64,000 nt of DNA, from IMG/VR virus record IMGVR_UViG_3300009702_000026, positions 1-64,000 of that record; one strand, 5' to 3'. Under the pieces are notes generated by a model, which ran no database searches, was not told the DNA's origin, and saw only the letters and a list, made by a program, of their open reading frames with translations. Position 1 is the first letter of the stretch; each line of letters begins with the position of its first letter. The stretch comes from a virus. Shown piece by piece: positions 1-7,487 of this stretch. The position numbers and the translations under genes were made by a program.

Positions 1-4
1 TCGG

Positions 5-631
5 GTGCTCGATCCGACGCGCTGGTCTTTCGAGGCGGTCCCGCCGTACATTTTTCTCGGAGTGGATCCGGAGAACTACGACTGGGGCGGGCAGCACTGG
101 AGGCGGGCTACGAGGCCGCCCCCTCCCGCGGACGACTCGGAGGTCGAACAGACTACCCTTCGGCTCTCTCGGGGCGCCCTGGACCAGCTCAACGGGCTTC
201 TCGGGCGCAAGCCCTCGTCGACCTTCACCAACGCTCAGGTCTTCTGGCTCTCGAACGCCCCCTATGAGGATCTCTACCCCCACGCGCGGGAGTTCTACGA
301 ATCGCTCAGGGTACGGGGGCTGATCGGGTACGTTCCGATCGACCATCTGAGGATGGACCAGACCTCCTACGTACCGCCCGCGCCAGAGCGCTCGGAGCGC
401 TCACCGGTGGTGCAGGCCGCGGTGGACCTGCTCGCGCGGGCAGCCTTCGGTCGCACACCGCGGAAGGGTCAGTGCGTCATCTGCCGATCGACCCAGATGG
501 CCCCCGGGGACTTCCGGGATGAAATCTCTCTCCGCGAGTCGAGGATCAGCTACCAGTGTCAGGCGTGCCAGGACACGACCGATGCGCAGCTCAAGGCGCT
601 CGAAGAGGACGAGGAGGAGTTCGGCCTGTGA
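5..631 (+). CDS. Hypothetical protein with two CxxC pairs (possibly 5'-truncated)
   Basis: Unrecognised protein of 208 residues as read here. The frame is open to the left edge of the window, so the gene may start further upstream; the first usable start is GTG at 5. Cysteines C157/C160 and C185/C188 form two CxxC pairs suitable for one zinc ribbon, and the last ten residues are nearly all acidic. Its stop overlaps the GTG start of the next gene, so the two are probably co-translated. Function unknown. Confidence 0.65.
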   Translation: MLDPTRWSFEAVPPYIFLGVDPENYDWGGQHWRRATRPPPPADDSEVEQTTLRLSRGALDQLNGLLGRKPSSTFTNAQVFWLSNAPYEDLYPHAREFYESLRVRGLIGYVPIDHLRMDQTSYVPPAPERSERSPVVQAAVDLLARAAFGRTPRKGQCVICRSTQMAPGDFRDEISLRESRISYQCQACQDTTDAQLKALEEDEEEFGL

Positions 632-1056
632 CGCGCCGCAAGCCCTGTCCCAACTGCCCGTTCCGGAAGGACGCCAAGCTCGCGTACTGGCACCCGACCA
701 TGTACCTGATGCTAAGAGACATCGAGGTAGCCGAGGGTGACTTCTTTTCAGCGAGATCTTTCGGCTGCCACCAGGACCGGCACAAGCCCAAGAAGGAAGT
801 CGAGCCGTGCGTGGGCTGGCTCCTCAACCAGCGTGAGCACCGAGTGCCCAACATCGCGTTGCGGCTTACACTCATGACGAAGCCGGAGGTCCTCGCACAG
901 TTCGAGGAGAGCGAAGCCGACGGCGAGCTTTACGAGACGGTCGACGAGTTGGTCCAGACTAACCTGGACCAAGATCGGCTTCTCTTCCCTGAGCGTTACA
1001 ACGCCGAGGGCGAGTACATAGGAGACTCAGACGATGCCAACCTTCAAGATCGATGA
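628..1056 (+). CDS. DUF6283-like small cysteine-rich protein
   Basis: A 142-residue protein. I chose the GTG at 628 because it overlaps the previous stop (GTGA) and puts the conserved motif at the N terminus; a longer reading from 556 would overlap the upstream gene. The N-terminal CPNCPFR motif (C7, C10) followed by GCHQD (C47, H48) and C61 matches my memory of the DUF6283 family, small phage and actinobacterial proteins presumed to bind metal through these residues. The rest is helical and acidic. No biochemical role is known. Confidence 0.7.
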   Translation: MTRRKPCPNCPFRKDAKLAYWHPTMYLMLRDIEVAEGDFFSARSFGCHQDRHKPKKEVEPCVGWLLNQREHRVPNIALRLTLMTKPEVLAQFEESEADGELYETVDELVQTNLDQDRLLFPERYNAEGEYIGDSDDANLQDR

Positions 1057-1729
1057 TGTGAAACCCTATTGCGGGGCGTCCATGGAAACTGCCGAGGCAC
1101 GACAGCACGTCCAGACCCGCTACCGTTGCCACGACTACAGCCGCGGGGTGTGCAACACACAGATCGTTCACGCTGCCTCGAAGAAGGACCTCGTGATCGA
1201 GATGCAGGGCAACCCGTTCCTCGCAGCGATGGCGACCGCTCACAACGAGCACCTCCCTCTTTCGATCTCTCCTGACAGCGTTTGGCTTTGCATCGCGCAA
1301 GGCTTCGCGACCCACATCGTGGAGAACGCCGAGGCCCTCCGTCACCACTTCGTCGAACATGAAGGGAAGGAAAAGCTCGTCGTCGATCTCCCTCACTCGA
1401 ACGCGGAAAAGATGGACTGGCCCGCAGCACTGCACCGGTTTTCTAAGGCCATCGCCGAGCACATCGGCAAGAAACGTGACCTCTTTGTCGCCGACTTCAG
1501 CACAACCGGGGAGGACGAGAGGCTCGCGTCCGAGATCGTGATGATGAAGGCGCTGAGCGAGTACTTCAGCTACGGGATGCGCACGTTGTGCGGATTCCCT
1601 CTGATCACTCTCGAAGGCACAGTCGCCGACTGGGTCAGCGTGCGAGATCGGTTCCGGGCGTTAGCGGAGTTCGAGGCCACAAGCGAGGGTGGTGTTGTCA
1701 TCCCCCTCGAAGGCGGGCTCCGGTGGTAG
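1034..1729 (+). CDS. DUF4419 protein, N-terminal part, ended by in-frame amber
   Basis: The 231 residues match the N-terminal two thirds of DUF4419: a segment reading NPFLAAMATAHNEHLPL, then SPDSVWLCIAQGF, then HFVEHEGKEKLVV, as in that family. The start at ATG 1034 has AGGAG about ten bases upstream and overlaps the previous gene by 23 bases. Translation stops at TAG 1727-1729, directly after a TGG codon, at a place where I recall the family having two tryptophans; the remaining domain continues in the same frame. DUF4419 has no assigned biochemical function. Either the gene is inactivated, or the amber is read through, or two polypeptides are made. Confidence 0.7.
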   Translation: MPTFKIDDVKPYCGASMETAEARQHVQTRYRCHDYSRGVCNTQIVHAASKKDLVIEMQGNPFLAAMATAHNEHLPLSISPDSVWLCIAQGFATHIVENAEALRHHFVEHEGKEKLVVDLPHSNAEKMDWPAALHRFSKAIAEHIGKKRDLFVADFSTTGEDERLASEIVMMKALSEYFSYGMRTLCGFPLITLEGTVADWVSVRDRFRALAEFEATSEGGVVIPLEGGLRW

Positions 1730-1741
1730 TCCGATGCGCTT

Positions 1742-2134
1742 ATGCCTGTGCTCGATCAGCTCGTTGCAACTGCCAAGGGTAAGATCGACGTTGAGTTTTG
1801 GCGCTCAGCCTACAAGAACGGAGGAGGCTCAGGCGGCCCCTTCGTCAACGGTTGGGTCAACACCCTCTTTCCGTTCCTCCCTCACCCGCGGGAGGGCAGC
1901 GTGCGCAACCCTTACGTGATCACGCTGTCGGAGACCGGGCGGATGCCACACCAAGGCCCCTGCTACTCCGGCTTCCCCGAGGGTCTGGTGAGCGTTGACT
2001 GCGAGTGGAAGGACCTCGGGCGCAAACGAGACCTACAGTTCCACGGGGGGCTCCTGGGAATCTCTCAGGCTGAGGACCTCACCCTGCGTGCTGAATGCGG
2101 CTGGGCACTGTCCGAGAAGATCGAGTGCGGTTGA
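1742..2134 (+). CDS. DUF4419 protein, C-terminal part after the amber
   Basis: In the same frame as the preceding reading frame and separated from it by one stop and four codons. The 130 residues contain the family's C-terminal landmarks: PVLDQLV, FWRSAYK, GGSGGPFVNGW and a final GWAL segment. ATG 1742 lies inside what should be an internal helix and has no convincing ribosome binding site, which argues for a disrupted gene rather than a natural second gene. A single G-to-A change (TGG to TAG) would account for the split. Confidence 0.55.
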   Translation: MPVLDQLVATAKGKIDVEFWRSAYKNGGGSGGPFVNGWVNTLFPFLPHPREGSVRNPYVITLSETGRMPHQGPCYSGFPEGLVSVDCEWKDLGRKRDLQFHGGLLGISQAEDLTLRAECGWALSEKIECG

Positions 2135-2159
2135 CGGTCAAGGGGAAACGTGCTAGACC
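2131..2159 (+). promoter_or_regulatory. Promoter P1 with leader hairpin
   Basis: TTGACG at 2131-2136, 17 bases, then TAGACC at 2154-2159. A hairpin follows at 2168-2185 (stem AGTGGGA with TCCCGCT, one G-U pair, loop AGCG), then AGGAG and ATG 2199. The layout matches the other promoter-hairpin units of this genome. Confidence 0.6.
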
Positions 2160-2198
2160 GGCTCCGAAGTGGGAAGCGTCCCGCTAGGAGCTGAGCCT

Positions 2199-3404
2199 AT
2201 GTCTGATCTGATCCCCGTTCCTACCCTCGATGACTTCAAGCGCGCGTCTAGGCGCGCGTTCAAGGCGTGGGAGGCTGGCGAGCCGGTCCACCGGCAGATG
2301 GCAGTGATCCGCCTCATGAGCGCCATCGTCGCCTGCGAGGGGGACCTCCCCGAGACGACATGGTTTGCTGACTGCCTCGACCCCGAGCACCCCGCCTATG
2401 AGGGGTTTTCCCGCATATGGGGGAACCGAGCGCTCGACCTGCGGGGCACCGACTCCTGGCTCAATGCAGCCCTGCACTACTCCGCGCTGCGACAGCTCGG
2501 CGTAGCCCAGTCGCCGACCTGGTTCAGCCTCTCCGAAGCGCTCGCGCTGCGACTGCTCACCACGGAGATCCGAGGCGTCTACGCGCAGGACGTGAAGACC
2601 CCGTTCGAGGGGTTCTTGATCGAGTTGCCGCCCAGGCTCCTGTGGTGGGACCACGCGGAGACGGGGCGCCATGAGGTCCGGTCGATCTCCGTCGTTGAAG
2701 GTCACTGCAAGCCCGCCATGACGCGCTACTCCGACGTCGCCCAGCACCCGGGGCGCAGGCTGTTCGTCATGTGCTACTGCGAGCCCAACCAGCACAGCGT
2801 CGATCCCGCCGACGACAATCTTGCCTACCTATCCGTTCCGCTCTTCGACGGCTCGATGACCGTCGAGGAGATGTTCGCGCTGGACCGCGCGTCCGTCGAG
2901 GCCCGAGGGGACCATCGGGTCCTCGCACACGACAGCGACATCAACGGGCGCTTTGGTGGCATCGAGCTGACCAACCGCCAACTACGCGAACTGGTCAGGC
3001 AGTTCGTGGTCAACGTCCTGCTCTACCTCAGCTCCCCCAATGCGGACGTCATCCACGTGAACGAGGAGAGGGCCCGAAAGATCCGGAAGCAGAAGGCCAA
3101 GAGCAAGAAGGCCCGCGAGCAGCGCAAGCGGCGCGTCCAGGCCGTGCTCGCGGAGCGGAGCTGGCTCGTCGGCTCTCGGGTGCTGATCGACCACAACCTG
3201 AAGCGAGCCGTCTCGGAGGGTCGAGGACAGGGTGGAAAGCTGAGGTTCAAGAGCCTCGTGCGCGGACACTGGCGCAACCAGGCCTACGGTCCGAAGTGGA
3301 GCCTGCGGAAGGTCCTCTGGATCGAGCCGCACGTGCGGGGCGGCGAGCTGGAGGGTCCGTTGCTCGGGCACCAGTACGACGTGCAGGGGAAGAAGACCCG
3401 ATGA
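2199..3404 (+). CDS. Hypothetical protein with basic C-terminal RGHWRNQ motif
   Basis: A 401-residue protein. ATG 2199 was chosen over an upstream GTG at 2169 because AGGAG lies 9-10 bases before it and promoter P1 precedes it. The N-terminal ~300 residues are mixed helix/strand and unrecognised. A lysine/arginine-rich helix (about residues 290-320) leads into a C-terminal stretch with RGHWRNQAYGPKWSLRK followed by WIEPHVRG. I recall this RGHWR-x-Q ... W-I-x-P ending from uncharacterised phage and plasmid proteins, usually after a basic linker; it suggests nucleic-acid contact but no function is established. A 13-codon coupled reading frame follows. Confidence 0.8.
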   Translation: MSDLIPVPTLDDFKRASRRAFKAWEAGEPVHRQMAVIRLMSAIVACEGDLPETTWFADCLDPEHPAYEGFSRIWGNRALDLRGTDSWLNAALHYSALRQLGVAQSPTWFSLSEALALRLLTTEIRGVYAQDVKTPFEGFLIELPPRLLWWDHAETGRHEVRSISVVEGHCKPAMTRYSDVAQHPGRRLFVMCYCEPNQHSVDPADDNLAYLSVPLFDGSMTVEEMFALDRASVEARGDHRVLAHDSDINGRFGGIELTNRQLRELVRQFVVNVLLYLSSPNADVIHVNEERARKIRKQKAKSKKAREQRKRRVQAVLAERSWLVGSRVLIDHNLKRAVSEGRGQGGKLRFKSLVRGHWRNQAYGPKWSLRKVLWIEPHVRGGELEGPLLGHQYDVQGKKTR

Positions 3405-3442
3405 GCGGACCGGGCAAGCCCCGGCGAAGGAGATCGAGATGA
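3401..3442 (+). CDS. 13-residue coupling micro-ORF (tentative)
   Basis: Starts in an ATGA overlap with the previous stop and ends in an ATGA overlap with the next start, so ribosomes could pass directly between the flanking genes. The peptide is MSGPGKPRRRRSR. It covers a hairpin (CCGGG/CCCGG, loop CAAGC) and the GAAGGAG of the next gene. It may be purely a translational coupling device; no independent evidence of a product. Confidence 0.3.
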   Translation: MSGPGKPRRRRSR

Positions 3443-3663
3443 CGAAGGAAGAGGTCGGCCCGACGGGGGAGTTTCCCAAGGGCAAGATGAACGCGCACGA
3501 CGAAGGGGAGCTGGTGCTGAGAGTCGGACGCACCGAGGAGGGTAAGGTCGTCCTGGAGTTCGGGAAGTCGATCGCCTGGCTGGGGATGGACCCCGAGGAT
3601 GCGAAGGCCCTCGCCGAAAGCCTCGTGACCCACGCCGCCGAAGCTGAGAAGATGCGCGGATGA
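3439..3663 (+). CDS. Small hypothetical protein
   Basis: A 74-residue protein with a good GAAGGAG ribosome binding site. It reads as two beta strands (LVLRVGRTEEGKVVLEFGKS) followed by a helix ending AESLVTHAAEAEKMRG. This strand-strand-helix pattern with a DPEDAKALAESL segment resembles small phage proteins seen elsewhere without a function. Its stop overlaps the next ATG (ATGA). Confidence 0.7.
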   Translation: MTKEEVGPTGEFPKGKMNAHDEGELVLRVGRTEEGKVVLEFGKSIAWLGMDPEDAKALAESLVTHAAEAEKMRG

Positions 3664-4013
3664 GCAACATCACTCAGTACATCAACCGCGTCGTCATCGA
3701 CTCCGAGTCCAGGGAGTGGTCGGAGCGCGAAGGGAAACTGTTCCTCGATCGCTCCGTCATGATTGGGGACAGCATCCTCCTGGAGTCCAGCGATGAGCAG
3801 TCCTGGAGGAGCCGTCGAATCCTGGTCGGTCCGGGAGGGGAGGCCCATCTCTACCTCCACCCCGATTGTCTGAGACTGACTACGATCGAGGCATGGGAGC
3901 CCCCGGAGAGCACCGAGGGGCCCCTGTCCAGCATCGAGGATCTGAGGAGGCAGATGGTCGAGGCGAAGGCGAGGATCAAGCGGATAGAGGAAGCTCTCGA
4001 CAAGTACACGTAG
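3660..4013 (+). CDS. Hypothetical protein with C-terminal coiled coil
   Basis: A 117-residue protein, translationally coupled to the preceding gene by an ATGA overlap. Residues 1-80 look like a small beta-rich domain; residues ~88-115 form an amphipathic helix (IEDLRRQMVEAKARIKRIEEALDKY) typical of a coiled coil. It is the last gene before the tail-fibre-like cluster and may be a small virion or chaperone component, but this is position-based inference only. Confidence 0.65.
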   Translation: MSNITQYINRVVIDSESREWSEREGKLFLDRSVMIGDSILLESSDEQSWRSRRILVGPGGEAHLYLHPDCLRLTTIEAWEPPESTEGPLSSIEDLRRQMVEAKARIKRIEEALDKYT

Positions 4014-4078
4014 TACGCGGGCTCGAACTTGCCTGAGGGGGGCTCCACGGGTCAGGATGAGGTAGCAGGAGATCGACC

Positions 4079-5119
4079 ATGGCCCGCACCTTCGCCCGAC
4101 CTGATGAGCAGATCCGCAACTCGGACGTCTATGACGACACGATTGCTGCCGGGCTCACCATGGAGACCGGCGCGACGTCGATCGAGGACGACCTCAACAA
4201 CCTCCGCTCGCAGTTGAAGCGCCTGAGTGGGGAGGTAAACTGGCACGACCCCCTGAGCGGCAACGACCTGCTCACCACGAGCACCAGCGTCGGCTCGCTG
4301 AACACGAAGGGGATGCTGTTCCGCACGCAGGTCCTCACTGATATCACGGTGACCGCTGCACAGAACTGGGAGGTGCTGAGCGTGTCCGGGTCGGAAACTC
4401 CGACGGAGACGGCAGCGGTTGGTGCGGTCACGACCTCGGGGGCGGTCGTCGCTGCTCACGGCGGCACGTTCGGTACGCACTCGCTGGCAGTCGTCGCAGG
4501 TCTGAACGCCCTTCGTCCAGTCAACCTCTGCGTCGTGCGCGATGCGGCGACCGGGCAGCCGATTCAGAGCGGTGGCAAGGGCATCTGGGCGCTCCTCCAG
4601 TCGGAGATCGCTACGGACAGCCACACCTTCAACGACACGACTCAGCGCGTGCAGTTGAGTTTTGTGATCGAGAACACGACTGGCGATGGCCTCCTGGCTT
4701 GTCCAGTGGGGGACATCGCAGGCGCGACGATCAACTACTCCTATGTTCGGCGCCTGGACTGGTCGAGCGTGCCCGAGAGCGCGTTCCTCGATGGCATCTT
4801 CGTGGACCAGGCGGCGGCTTCGGCGAGCGCACGGGTCACGAAGGTCTTCGCGAACGTCATCGCGAACGTCAACGCAGACACGGACGTGGGCGGGTCAGGG
4901 GGCGGTACCAACCTCGACGTGCAGTTGCCGGACCTGAGCACGGGAGCGTTCCTCGCCGACTACGACGTGTACCTCAACGGCGAGCTGTTGCGCCCCGGCG
5001 CCGACGCGACCGCCAACAACGACTACTACCCCGGCACCTCGTTGGCGCTCGGTCAGTTGAAGTTCGAGTTCAAACTCAAGGCGAACAAGGACGTGATCGC
5101 CGTGGTAGCCTACGCCTGA
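4079..5119 (+). CDS. Virion structural protein, tail-fibre/appendage type
   Basis: A 346-residue protein preceded by AGCAGGAG. The N-terminal helix (SIEDDLNNLRSQLKRLSGEVNWHD, read in two pieces) is a hallmark I recall from appendage proteins of large environmental phages, where it precedes a beta-rich body. The rest is low in charged residues and rich in T, S, G, A and V with repeated strand-turn patterns, and ends with a YDVYLNGELLRPG...YYPGTSLALGQLKFEF block common at the tips of phage fibre proteins. It starts a run of overlapping genes to 8596. Receptor binding or decoration is inferred, not shown. Confidence 0.7.
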   Translation: MARTFARPDEQIRNSDVYDDTIAAGLTMETGATSIEDDLNNLRSQLKRLSGEVNWHDPLSGNDLLTTSTSVGSLNTKGMLFRTQVLTDITVTAAQNWEVLSVSGSETPTETAAVGAVTTSGAVVAAHGGTFGTHSLAVVAGLNALRPVNLCVVRDAATGQPIQSGGKGIWALLQSEIATDSHTFNDTTQRVQLSFVIENTTGDGLLACPVGDIAGATINYSYVRRLDWSSVPESAFLDGIFVDQAAASASARVTKVFANVIANVNADTDVGGSGGGTNLDVQLPDLSTGAFLADYDVYLNGELLRPGADATANNDYYPGTSLALGQLKFEFKLKANKDVIAVVAYA

Positions 5120-5592
5120 TGGAGCGCACAGAGATCAAGATGAGCACAGCCTCGACCATCGGGTCGAAGCTGGAGGACATGGCGGAGGCCGCTCAGGGGG
5201 TCGCACACCGGCTGGAGGGGGCCCACGGCGCACTAGTACGAGCGGGCCAACAGATGGAGGCGTTGCTCGCGTCCGCGGACACGCAAGTGGATGCAGGGGA
5301 ACTCGGGCTCGACGAAGCGAGGCTCGTGAAGGTCACGGTGACCAAGTGCATCGCGGTGACGGCTCAAGCCGCACGCGAGGCGTTGCAGCAATCCCTCGGC
5401 GCCAATGGTCGAGTCGCTGGATTGCGATCTGCGGTCGCGGCGACGAAGGTGATCTACGACGCCGAAGCCTCTAGGCTGAGGGGTAACTCGGAAGGCACTG
5501 CTCACGGTAGGCGGCAAGCCGGCGTTCGTCCCGTGTCGAAGCTGGCGGAGAGGCGAGCGGAGGCGGAAGCGGCGAAGGCGGAGAAGCTATGA
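5119..5592 (+). CDS. Alanine-rich coiled-coil protein in tail cluster
   Basis: A 157-residue, mostly helical protein. The ATG at 5119 shares its first base with the preceding stop (TGATG); a second ATG at 5140 region (about residue 8) has no better ribosome site. Residues 10-120 are heptad-rich and alanine-rich, and the C terminus (AERRAEAEAAKAEKL) is strongly coiled-coil. Likely a small structural or assembly partner of the neighbouring appendage proteins. Confidence 0.65.
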   Translation: MERTEIKMSTASTIGSKLEDMAEAAQGVAHRLEGAHGALVRAGQQMEALLASADTQVDAGELGLDEARLVKVTVTKCIAVTAQAAREALQQSLGANGRVAGLRSAVAATKVIYDAEASRLRGNSEGTAHGRRQAGVRPVSKLAERRAEAEAAKAEKL

Positions 5593-5876
5593 GCACCCGC
5601 GACGAGGTCGTCAGCGACCTGTTGATGCTGGATCAAACTCCCGAGGGCCCTCCGGCAGAGGAGGGCCTCGTTCGGCTCGTCAGCGGCGACCTGGTGGCCT
5701 TCGTTGGAGGACAGGTGAGGAGCCTCACGCAGCAAGGAGGGGGTGCTCTCCCGCCTGCGACTCAGGTGGGACAGGTGTTGTTTTCCGCTGACGGCACCTC
5801 GTTCACCGTGGAAGTTCCCATCACGAGCTGTGACGGGTGGCTTGTGAATGACGACGGCGTGCTATTGGTGGTGTGA
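5589..5876 (+). CDS. Small tail-cluster protein
   Basis: A 95-residue protein overlapping its neighbours by four bases on each side. It contains short beta-strand patterns (GLVRLVSGDLVAFVGGQVRSL) similar to modules that link domains in fibre proteins, and a hydrophobic C terminus (DDGVLLVV). No family recognised; role inferred from context. Confidence 0.6.
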   Translation: MSTRDEVVSDLLMLDQTPEGPPAEEGLVRLVSGDLVAFVGGQVRSLTQQGGGALPPATQVGQVLFSADGTSFTVEVPITSCDGWLVNDDGVLLVV

Positions 5877-6079
5877 TGCTGATCGACCGCGGACAAGAAG
5901 GCGAGATGCTCCTGACGCACTCGGGGCAGACCTCGGGCTGCACGTTGGTGCTCACGTTGGGGGACGAAACGCAGTTCGAGTCGCAGCGTGATGGTGTGGT
6001 GCAGATCAGACTGAAGCGCGAAGACGTGCTGAGGGTCATGCAAACTCTTGCAGCCATGCTTCGGGAGGGTCAGCCATGA
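5873..6079 (+). CDS. Small tail-cluster protein
   Basis: A 68-residue protein starting at GTG 5873 (overlapping the previous stop, GTGA) or ATG 5876. It appears to be strand-rich in the middle (CTLVLTLGDETQF) with a C-terminal helix (REDVLRVMQTLAAMLREG). Not recognised. The four-base overlaps suggest strict co-translation with 5589-5876 and 6076-6696. Confidence 0.6.
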   Translation: MMLIDRGQEGEMLLTHSGQTSGCTLVLTLGDETQFESQRDGVVQIRLKREDVLRVMQTLAAMLREGQP

Positions 6080-6696
6080 CCGTAGCGCGGCATAAGGATC
6101 AAGGGCCGAACGAGGGCATCCACGTCATCCACAACTGGGATGTCGCGGACGCTACGGCCCGACTCGCGCTGAGCGTAGTTGCGGCTGACGTTGGCAAGGT
6201 TGCGTACCAGCAGTCCGACGCGACCTTCTGGGTTCTCGCATCGGTTACCCCTGTCACTTGGGCAGAGATCACGGCGGGCGGCGCGGCGGCTCCGGTCTTC
6301 GGAACCGAGTTTGTGAAGGCCGAGGCCCCCGGAGGTTCAACCACGACGAGCACCGCGTGGCAGACCAAGGCGACGCTGAACGTCCCGGCTGTGATCGGAG
6401 GTACATACCGCGTAGGAATCAACTACGTCTGGAACCACGATAGTAGGACTAACGACTTCGAGGGTCGTGTTCAGGTTGACGGCGTAACGCAAGGTGAGAT
6501 CCACAAGCAAGAGCCGAAGGACGCGGCGGGGGCTGACCCATCTGGAACGACGCAACGCTACCTCGCATCACGAGTTCTCTATCTCACGCTATCCCCCGGC
6601 GCTGCGCCCGTGATCACTGTGGACTGGCGAACGGACAGCGGCGGAAACGCCTCCACAATCTACGACGCGACGGTTGAGTTCTGGAGGGTCGCGTGA
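6076..6696 (+). CDS. Tail-fibre-like protein with beta-sandwich C-terminal domain
   Basis: A 206-residue beta-rich protein. Residues ~35-65 (LALSVVAADVGKVAYQQSD...FWVLASVTPVTWAEI) match the short 'transparent display' module common in phage fibre proteins. Residues ~85-206 form a beta-sandwich-like domain (TTTSTAWQTKATLNV...GGTYRVGINYVW...EFWRVA) that is repeated, diverged, in the next gene. Probably a distal fibre or baseplate appendage part. Confidence 0.65.
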   Translation: MTVARHKDQGPNEGIHVIHNWDVADATARLALSVVAADVGKVAYQQSDATFWVLASVTPVTWAEITAGGAAAPVFGTEFVKAEAPGGSTTTSTAWQTKATLNVPAVIGGTYRVGINYVWNHDSRTNDFEGRVQVDGVTQGEIHKQEPKDAAGADPSGTTQRYLASRVLYLTLSPGAAPVITVDWRTDSGGNASTIYDATVEFWRVA

Positions 6697-7487
6697 ACTA
6701 TTCCTACCCGTTGTCAGCCTTCACTTCCGTAGGTCAAGGGGTTCCCAACTTGACCCTGTTGACGTCGGAGATCGCAGTATCTTCCATCGCTTCTGCGCTT
6801 GACGGGATCAACCTTGAAGGCCCGACGTACACGTTCGTCTTCCTCGGTACGCTCACGTCGGCAGAGCAAACTACTCTGGACGGCATCGTAGCGGCTCACA
6901 CGGGTGAGGCCACGCCAGCGGAGCAGTTCGCGGAGACGGCGCATACCGTGCCTCCATCGGTGCTTGATGGCGCCTCGCAGGGGTACGTCTTGGGGTCACG
7001 GTGGTTCGTGGGATCGGATCTGTACGTCTGCACCGACACAACTTCCAGGGCTGCGGTCTGGGTTCGCACCACTGTGCCGAGGTTTGAGCCGGAGCGATTC
7101 TATTCGGAAGTCCCCAAGCCCAATACGCACACGTCGACCTCGATGCTCGCGGCCAACACGCTCAACGCCACGGTCGAGGGCGGGACGTACTCGCTCGACT
7201 GGTACTACGAGTGGGCTCTAAACTACTACTACTATGCCTTCAAGGCCGAGGTTCTTGTGGACGGTGTAGTGGTCGCACGCCATGTTCAAAACCCATGGGA
7301 TCTTGGAGGGGGAATAAGTGTGTCCGGAAGCCGGTCGGGTACGAACAAAATACATCCCGTGCAGGGTTTCTGGGAGGGGATGCTCTCGCCAGGTGCCCAC
7401 ACTATCAAGCTCCTTTTCGCGACGGGTAGCAGCTACTACCAAGCAACGGTCTACCAGTCGCGACTGAGACTCACGAGGGTCGGATGA
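6693..7487 (+). CDS. Tail-fibre-like protein, two-domain mosaic
   Basis: A 264-residue protein, coupled by ATGA-type overlap (GTGA) to the previous gene. Residues 1-70 (YSYPLSAFTSVGQG, LTLLTSEI, TLTSAEQTTLDGIVAAHTGE) are homologous by eye to residues 1-70 of the next gene. Residues ~135-264 (NTLNATVEGGTYSLDWYYEW ... ATVYQSRLRLTRVG) are homologous to the C-terminal domain of the previous gene. Thus this protein joins the two modules held by its neighbours. Likely a virion appendage protein. Confidence 0.65.
   Translation: MNYSYPLSAFTSVGQGVPNLTLLTSEIAVSSIASALDGINLEGPTYTFVFLGTLTSAEQTTLDGIVAAHTGEATPAEQFAETAHTVPPSVLDGASQGYVLGSRWFVGSDLYVCTDTTSRAAVWVRTTVPRFEPERFYSEVPKPNTHTSTSMLAANTLNATVEGGTYSLDWYYEWALNYYYYAFKAEVLVDGVVVARHVQNPWDLGGGISVSGSRSGTNKIHPVQGFWEGMLSPGAHTIKLLFATGSSYYQATVYQSRLRLTRVG

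Noticed and set aside
1727-1729. Global reassignment of TAG
   Set aside because: TAG ends many intact genes (for example 3660-4013, 10626-10988, 42231-43049, 54501-55184), so recoding of amber across the genome is unlikely.
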